From: an uncultured Clostridia bacterium
GTDB lineage: Bacteria > Bacillota > Clostridia > Lachnospirales > Anaerotignaceae
NCBI GenBank assembly: GCA_937901125.1
Contig: CALCGT010000045.1
Coordinates: 1-10,022 of the forward strand
Reading direction: 5' to 3'
Length of the DNA stretch: 10,022 bases
The translations under genes and the position numbers were made by a program. A model generated the notes under the pieces. That model made no database searches and had not been told where the DNA came from. It was given only the letters and a program-made list of their open reading frames with translations. Shown piece by piece: positions 6,426-10,022 of this stretch (position 1 is its first letter; every line of letters starts with the position of its first letter).

Positions 6426-7766
6426 TTATTTCTGAAAGGAATTTTTAAATTCCAGATAACTGTCATGGACCAAACTTTCCAACATCTCCGACTCAGCCGA
6501 TGTGTATTTTTCTCTGGCACCCCGCAGCTGCAATCTGATCGTTTCTTCAAACCGCATTTCCAGATCCAGGTATGTGTCTAACTGTGGTGCAGTATAAAAG
6601 CGGTAAGAATCATATGTATCTAAAAACGCACGATACAAAGACTGATACATAGGGTCTGTTAAGTCCCCAATGGCAGGTTCTAAGTATGTTGTAAATCCTT
6701 CCTTCGTAACAGGCATATAGCCGGTTTTTGTTACAAATTCTGTATTTCTCTCTGCTTCTGTGATCCATTTCAGGAATGTGATCGCCGCTTTCTCCTTTTC
6801 TGGCGTAGATTTCACAAGGCAAACCCCCGCTCCCCTTTCCATCACTAATCTTTCCCCATCTGCAAAAACAGGACAGGGCAACGCTATGATCTCTACCTGT
6901 TCAGAAATATTGTCCGGATAGGTAACCGTATCGGAATAATACAACACACTGGCAGAAGATGCTACAGAAACGATGGCATCGCCTGTGCGCAGGGGTTCTG
7001 TTGCATAGCCTTCCTGCAACCATACACCGCCGCTGATCGCTGCTTTTGCATAGGGCTCCCAAACTTTTTCTGTCATTGGTCCAAAAGAAAGCTGATCGCC
7101 GTGAAAGAAATCTTCCCCAAGGGATTCTGTTCCCACCTGGAAATAATTAAAATGATAGTCATGGGCAAAGAAGCTTTTGCCCCCAGACCATTTTTCATAG
7201 GTTTCTGCGGCCTGATACAGACCTTCCCAAGTCTGCAGATCAGAAAGCTCTACCCCTGTTGCTGCAGTAAAACGGTCGAAAGCTGTTTTATTGATGAACA
7301 TGACCTCTGTAGATTTTGCCAAAGGCAGAATCAGCTGTTTTCCATCAATCACGCCTTCCTCCATAAATTCCTGGATAAAAGCAGACTTTTCCTGTTCAGA
7401 AAAATACTCATTAAAATCCACAAGAATATCAGAATCCGGCATCGCCAATACCGTTTTAGGATAGGAAATAAACATATCCGGCAGTTCGGCTGCACCAGGG
7501 TCCTGATTTGTGGCAGACAATACATCTTTATGGATATTATTGGTATTAGATACCAGCGTCGTTTCCACTCTGATGCCCTGCTCCTTCCCTATGGTCTGGT
7601 TGAATATATCGATCATATCATTCAACGGAGAATCGGCTTGTCCGCCATATACATGCCAAATAGAAACACTGATCGGCTGATCAGCAGTATCCTTCTGACA
7701 ACCCGTCAGACCAAATACTGCAGCAATCCCTAACACTGCCATTACACCAAATTTTTTCAAATACAT
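6426..7766 (-). CDS. Extracellular solute-binding lipoprotein (ABC sugar-type, family 1-like)
   Basis: The protein has 446 residues, typical for family 1 (MalE/UgpB-like) binding proteins. The N-terminus MYLKKF is followed by a hydrophobic stretch and the lipobox LTGC, with Cys23 as the lipidation site, so the mature protein is tethered outside the membrane. The body has family features: an early strand with SIWHVYGGQ, then LNDMIDIFNQ, LPDMFISYPKT, and late helices with AAITFLKWITEAERNTEFV and TGYMPV. The ligand cannot be read from the sequence; sugars or glycerophosphodiesters are usual for the family. No permease or ATPase gene is adjacent. The partner gene encodes a membrane sensor-regulator, so the protein may present its ligand to that sensor. 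Start choice: ATG 7766 lies 5 nt after GGGGGAG (7772-7778); a TTG six codons upstream lies on the other side of that site and is unlikely. Confidence 0.9.
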   Translation of the reverse strand: MYLKKFGVMAVLGIAAVFGLTGCQKDTADQPISVSIWHVYGGQADSPLNDMIDIFNQTIGKEQGIRVETTLVSNTNNIHKDVLSATNQDPGAAELPDMFISYPKTVLAMPDSDILVDFNEYFSEQEKSAFIQEFMEEGVIDGKQLILPLAKSTEVMFINKTAFDRFTAATGVELSDLQTWEGLYQAAETYEKWSGGKSFFAHDYHFNYFQVGTESLGEDFFHGDQLSFGPMTEKVWEPYAKAAISGGVWLQEGYATEPLRTGDAIVSVASSASVLYYSDTVTYPDNISEQVEIIALPCPVFADGERLVMERGAGVCLVKSTPEKEKAAITFLKWITEAERNTEFVTKTGYMPVTKEGFTTYLEPAIGDLTDPMYQSLYRAFLDTYDSYRFYTAPQLDTYLDLEMRFEETIRLQLRGAREKYTSAESEMLESLVHDSYLEFKNSFQK

Positions 7767-7839
7767 ATATACTCCCCCAATCAAAAATGCGTCATTGTTT
7801 TGGCATCAAACCCAAATCCAAAAAATAACTCAAATTTAT

Positions 7840-7866
7840 ATTTTATCGATTTTCCCCTTATGACAA
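7840..7866 (-). promoter_or_regulatory. Weak candidate promoter for the lipoprotein-sensor operon
   Basis: On the minus strand TTGTCA (7866-7861) and TAAAAT (7845-7840) each match consensus at five of six positions, but the spacer is 15 bp, shorter than ideal. A nearby TTGACG has no well-spaced -10. Taken with the upstream repeats, this suggests an activator-dependent promoter, which is inference. Confidence 0.25.
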
Positions 7867-7941
7867 AAGCGTCAATTGTCGGTTTTCCGCTAAAAAACTT
7901 TCTTTTCCCCTTTATCATACTAGTACGACTGCGTTTTGTAC

Positions 7942-7984
7942 TCACCCCAAGGGGTGATTTTCCCTATTTCGATAAGGGTGATTT
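7942..7984 (-). promoter_or_regulatory. Operator-like inverted and direct repeats upstream of the lipoprotein operon
   Basis: TCACCCC (7942-7948) and GGGGTGA (7951-7957) form a 7 bp inverted repeat with a 2 nt centre. GGGTGATTT at 7952-7960 recurs at 7976-7984, exactly 24 bp apart, so two half-sites lie on nearly the same DNA face. The block is about 190 bp upstream of the lipoprotein start and just past the terminator of the preceding gene. Which protein binds it, if any, is unknown; a neighbouring LuxR-type regulator is the natural suspect. Confidence 0.4.
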
Positions 7985-8011
7985 CTCAAAAACCATATTT
8001 TTATTCCCAAA

Positions 8012-8049
8012 AAACAAAAAGAGCCCGTCATTCTATTTCTGACCAGCTC
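8012..8049 (-). terminator. Intrinsic terminator of the seven-helix LuxR-type regulator
   Basis: On the minus strand GAGCTGGTCA (8049-8040) pairs with TGACGGGCTC (8030-8021), with one G-G mismatch and one wobble. The tail TTTTTGTTTTTT follows immediately. It starts only a few bases after the stop codon at 8053, so this gene is a separate transcription unit from the lipoprotein operon. Confidence 0.85.
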
Positions 8050-8052
8050 CTT

Positions 8053-9192
8053 TCATTCATATCTCGTTTTACTCTGCATCACTTTTGAGAACAATTCACT
8101 TCTTGTAGAAACTTCAAATTTCGAAAATACATTGGTAATGTGGGTCTTGACCGTATTTTCCGAAATGCAAAGTTCCTCTGCGATCTCTTTTCTTTTTTTA
8201 TCCTCCAGAATCTCCCTGAAAATATCTTGTTCTCTGGGAGACAACTTTACCGTCTCCGACCAATATGCAACGATTTGATCGATTTCAAATGTCACCATTG
8301 TCTCGGTTTCTGCTGTTTCGGCTTTTACTGGTTTGGGTCCTTCCTGTAGTACTTCTCTCACAATTTCTTCTGTCATTGGCTGACACTGCAGCTGTTCATA
8401 CTCCTGCTGCATACTATACAAGAGTAGCAGGAGCAATTCGCTGAAAATATAGGAAACAGAAAGGAACTCAAAATCCCAATGGATCAACTGTTCCACAAAC
8501 CATATTGCAATATTCAAGAGTACTATGACCAGCAGCAGGGACACATGCTGAAAAGAAGCAATCTGTTTCTTCCATACAGAATCCAAAATCGTTCCAACCA
8601 TCATTACAAAATAGGCAAACAGATAAATGAAGTAGCACTTATGTAAGGAACCATATGTCTTTTCTAATTTTGCCACACCATTTACAAATACCAGAGAAAC
8701 CTCTTTATAATAACAAGCTAGATACCCGGGACTGGCTGCAATCAAGAATACGACGATACTAATACAAATCAATACCCCTAAAAGCCATTTCCCATAACGA
8801 AAACGACATACCTCAACAATCGTCATCAGCATGAACAACGGCAGAAATACCGATCCAAGATAGGCGATACGATTTGCCAGTAATGCTTCCTCCAAAGTTT
8901 TGGAAAGGGATAATGTAAAATATCCCACATTGATAATAAAAACAGAGGTAAATAACAGAAGCATCCAAATCTCTTTCTTCCGCACAAAGGCTCCATACCC
9001 CAGCAATAATAAGAACGATAAAACTGTGATTACACCATAAATAATAGACATACTCATCCCATTTCCTATTACACCATCGGTCTCTGCTGCAAATGCAATA
9101 CAGGGTATTTGAAGGATCAGAACCAGCAGGATAATGGAAACAAATTTCAAAATATTCTGGTTTTTACTATATATCAAACTAGCAGGAGGCAT
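8053..9192 (-). CDS. Seven-transmembrane sensor fused to a LuxR-type HTH (membrane-bound one-component regulator)
   Basis: The protein has 379 residues. A signal-like hydrophobic segment (about 15-36, ending AFAAETDG) precedes seven hydrophobic helices at about 47-70, 75-95, 110-128, 135-153, 186-204, 215-235 and 243-260. The stretch ANRIAYLGSVFLPLFMLMTI resembles the conserved YLG-x-x-F-x-P core of the N-terminal 7TM region found in some histidine kinases (HisKA_7TM type). Instead of a kinase there is a charged linker (about 262-312) and a LuxR-type HTH at about 314-372 (LSPREQDIFREILEDKKRKE; ISENTVKTHITNVFSKFEVS). The protein would sense a membrane or extracellular cue and bind DNA while membrane-anchored; the cue is unknown. 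It has its own extended -10 promoter and terminator. ATG 9192 follows AGGAAG at about 7-8 nt, a convincing start. Confidence 0.87.
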   Translation of the reverse strand: MPPASLIYSKNQNILKFVSIILLVLILQIPCIAFAAETDGVIGNGMSMSIIYGVITVLSFLLLLGYGAFVRKKEIWMLLLFTSVFIINVGYFTLSLSKTLEEALLANRIAYLGSVFLPLFMLMTIVEVCRFRYGKWLLGVLICISIVVFLIAASPGYLACYYKEVSLVFVNGVAKLEKTYGSLHKCYFIYLFAYFVMMVGTILDSVWKKQIASFQHVSLLLVIVLLNIAIWFVEQLIHWDFEFLSVSYIFSELLLLLLYSMQQEYEQLQCQPMTEEIVREVLQEGPKPVKAETAETETMVTFEIDQIVAYWSETVKLSPREQDIFREILEDKKRKEIAEELCISENTVKTHITNVFSKFEVSTRSELFSKVMQSKTRYE

Positions 9193-9242
9193 TCTCTCAC
9201 TTCCTAGTTACGCTACCAAAAGCTATTTTTTATATGCATTTT

Positions 9243-9272
9243 ATTATACCATAATGCATCCTACAAAGTCCA
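9243..9272 (-). promoter_or_regulatory. Promoter of the seven-helix LuxR-type regulator
   Basis: The minus strand has TGGTATAAT (9251-9243), a perfect extended -10, with TGGACT (9272-9267) as a four-of-six -35 at an 18 bp spacer. The -10 is inside a small dyad, ATTAT-GGT-ATAAT, and two ATGCAT motifs flank it. A repressor or the regulator itself could bind there, but this is inference. Confidence 0.6.
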
Positions 9273-9750
9273 TATTTCAATTTATTTTCTAATTTTGCCC
9301 CTGCAATCTAAAATATCTATTTTATAAAAGAAGTAAATGCCAAAGCCACGGCAAATTGGTTATAAATGAAAACTATAATTGTATCAACATCGCTGCCTAC
9401 GGCATACAAATGCTCTTCTTTTTGCAAAATCGGTGAAAACAATGTAAAATGGAAAAAGCATGAATCGTCCAGTAAACCCAAGAAAACTTCACTTAATACA
9501 ACAAAGAAAGGATTTGAAAAATATGATAAATGTACTGTTCATCTGCCACGGCACTCCAGTTTTACTATAAATCATACCTTTGTAAACTTGGGCAAGACAG
9601 GGCATAATATGCCGGAAAGCCTTGCAAATACTACGGTTTCGACTACTAAGGCACATAGGGGTAGAGGCATAATAGTGGGAGAAAACGGGAGAATTCCTTA
9701 GTAGTAATTGACTACTAAGCGATGGCACACATACAAAACTTTTAACAAAT
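9273..9750. other. Gene-poor stretch, possible non-coding or decayed plus-strand transcript
   Basis: A plus-strand frame from 9366 to 9701 stays open for 111 codons, but it follows a stop codon directly, has no ribosome site and resembles no family I know. A minus-strand frame overlaps it and is no better. A weak plus-strand promoter (TTGCCC 9295-9300, 17 bp, TATTTT 9318-9323) and a strong terminator at 9751-9800 suggest a transcript of about 470 nt. A 15-codon frame at 9523-9570 begins MINVLFICHG, after AAAGGA, and resembles the start of low-molecular-weight phosphatases before it stops. GGCATAATA occurs at 9601 and 9666, and GCCACGGCA at 9345 and 9545. The stretch could be a structured RNA or decayed mobile DNA; I cannot tell. 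Confidence 0.35.
9642..9719. repeat. Three copies of ACTACTAAG, the middle one inverted
   Basis: ACTACTAAGG (9642-9651) is the exact reverse complement of CCTTAGTAGT (9696-9705). CTTAGTAGT (9697-9705) also pairs exactly with ACTACTAAG (9711-9719) across a 5 nt loop. In a plus-strand RNA the middle copy could pair with either neighbour but not both. The layout suggests alternative hairpins just before a terminator, or repeated sites for a DNA-binding or recombination protein. Confidence 0.8.
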
Positions 9751-9800
9751 AAAGCCACAATCAATGGTGCTGTGCTTCCGGGATTGTGGCTTTCTATTTT
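9751..9800 (+). terminator. Strong plus-strand intrinsic terminator
   Basis: AAAGCCACAATC (9751-9762) and GATTGTGGCTTT (9782-9793) form a perfect 12 bp stem with a 19 nt loop. The run TTTCTATTTT overlaps and follows the stem. Its direction implies transcription entering from the left on the plus strand, although no convincing plus-strand gene lies there. Confidence 0.8.
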
Positions 9801-9801
9801 A

Positions 9802-9815
9802 ATGCACATGTGCAT
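9802..9815. promoter_or_regulatory. Perfect 14 bp palindrome next to the ribbon-helix-helix promoter
   Basis: ATGCACATGTGCAT is fully self-complementary and lies 7 bp before the -35 of the downstream promoter. Ribbon-helix-helix proteins often repress their own genes through such dyads, so it is a candidate operator. This is inference from position. Confidence 0.45.
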
Positions 9816-9822
9816 AAATGTA

Positions 9823-9851
9823 TTGTAAATGTTGCACGCGGATGATAAAAT
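9823..9851 (+). promoter_or_regulatory. Promoter of the truncated ribbon-helix-helix gene
   Basis: TTGTAA (9823-9828), a 17 bp spacer and TAAAAT (9846-9851) preceded by TGA, an extended -10. AGGAGGG (9859-9865) and ATG 9873 follow with a 7 nt spacer. All expression signals of the gene are intact even though its coding part is broken. Confidence 0.65.
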
Positions 9852-9872
9852 TATATTTAGGAGGGTCTGCGA

Positions 9873-9977
9873 ATGAATAAAACGATTTCAATGAGTATTC
9901 GTGTTAGTGAAGAAGAACTAGATAAATTAAAACAAGCAGCTAGACTGGAGTCATATGCATCATATAGTGCACTGTAG
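9873..9977 (+). pseudogene. Ribbon-helix-helix (CopG/Arc-like) protein, truncated by an insertion sequence
   Basis: After a strong AGGAGGG site the frame reads MNKTISMSIRVSEEELDKLK and continues to a TAG after 34 codons. The opening (T-x-S-M-S-I-R-V-S-x-E-E) is the beta strand and first helix of small RHH proteins, which act as antitoxins, mobilisation accessory proteins or plasmid repressors. The end ESYASYS is where family members normally continue into the second helix, with an S-x-F-I/V-R-like sequence. Here it changes to AL-stop, exactly where an IS3-like end begins, so the last one or two codons come from the element. The protein should be non-functional for DNA binding because the second helix is missing. 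The rest of the gene may lie beyond the element, outside the window. Confidence 0.7.
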
Positions 9978-10022
9978 TCAAGTAAGTGGACACGTTTTAT
10001 AAAGAAAAAGTTTTGAGGACAG
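9973..10022 (+). mobile_element. End of a probable IS3-family insertion sequence (continues outside window)
   Basis: The sequence TGTAGTCAAGTAAGTGGACA, followed by C, begins with TG and has GGACAC about 16 bases in, a pattern common in IS3-family terminal inverted repeats. A short leader with a TTGAGGACAG ribosome-site-like motif at the window edge suggests the first transposase gene starts just beyond. The exact boundary is uncertain by a few bases, since the target duplication cannot be seen. It interrupts the RHH gene. Confidence 0.6.

Noticed and set aside
7101..7733. 210-codon plus-strand frame
   Set aside because: It is the shadow of the solute-binding lipoprotein, with no recognisable domain.
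7781..7874. TGACGC(A/T)TTT repeated at 7781-7794 and 7861-7874
   Set aside because: It is a short AT-rich match 80 bp apart with diverging ends; it could be chance.
9366..9701. 111-codon plus-strand frame as a real gene
   Set aside because: It starts right after a stop codon without a ribosome site, has Lys/Ser/Thr/Asn-rich non-homologous sequence and overlaps repeats; kept only as a description of the gap.
9489..9815. 108-codon minus-strand frame
   Set aside because: It runs through the plus-strand terminator stem and the 14 bp palindrome, has no ribosome site and no recognisable sequence.

Overview
The window looks like chromosomal DNA from a low-to-moderate GC Gram-positive anaerobe, most likely a gut Clostridia/Lachnospirales species. 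A genus such as Anaerotignum is possible but not proven. The signs are strong AGGAGG-type ribosome sites, AT-rich intergenic regions with TGnTATAAT promoters, a lipoprotein with a Gram-positive-style lipobox, LuxR-type regulators fused to membrane sensors, and a surface protein ending in an S-layer homology (SLH) domain.

Layout. All five substantial genes read right to left on the minus strand. From their 5' side: (i) 9192-8053 encodes a seven-helix membrane sensor fused to a LuxR-type HTH, with its own extended -10 promoter and a good intrinsic terminator. (ii) 7766-6426 and 6413-4809 form a two-gene operon with a 12 bp gap: a solute-binding lipoprotein and a two-TM sensor with a large extracellular domain and a C-terminal LuxR HTH. 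(iii) 4612-3962 encodes a NarL/FixJ-like regulator whose receiver has glutamate where the phospho-accepting aspartate should be. (iv) 3508 to the left edge encodes a very large secreted surface protein (at least 1169 residues) with a signal peptide, InlB/SHIRT-like and MucBP-like repeats, two DUF11-like domains, a degenerate 15 bp tandem array and the beginning of an SLH domain. Its roughly 155 nt leader carries two overlapping perfect palindromes.

The right end (9273-10022) is different. No convincing gene lies in 9273-9750, but there are repeated ACTACTAAG motifs and a strong plus-strand terminator. A promoter, ribosome site and the first 30 or so codons of a ribbon-helix-helix (CopG/Arc-type) protein follow. 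That gene is broken by what looks like the end of an IS3-family element running out of the window.

How the genes may work together (inference): the lipoprotein probably captures an extracellular solute, and no ABC permease lies beside it. Its operon partner is a membrane one-component regulator, so the pair may be a binding-protein-assisted sensor rather than a transporter. Three structurally different sensors with the same type of output domain next to a large adhesin-like surface protein suggest a locus that tunes cell-surface display to outside signals. Nothing in the sequence proves which promoters they control.
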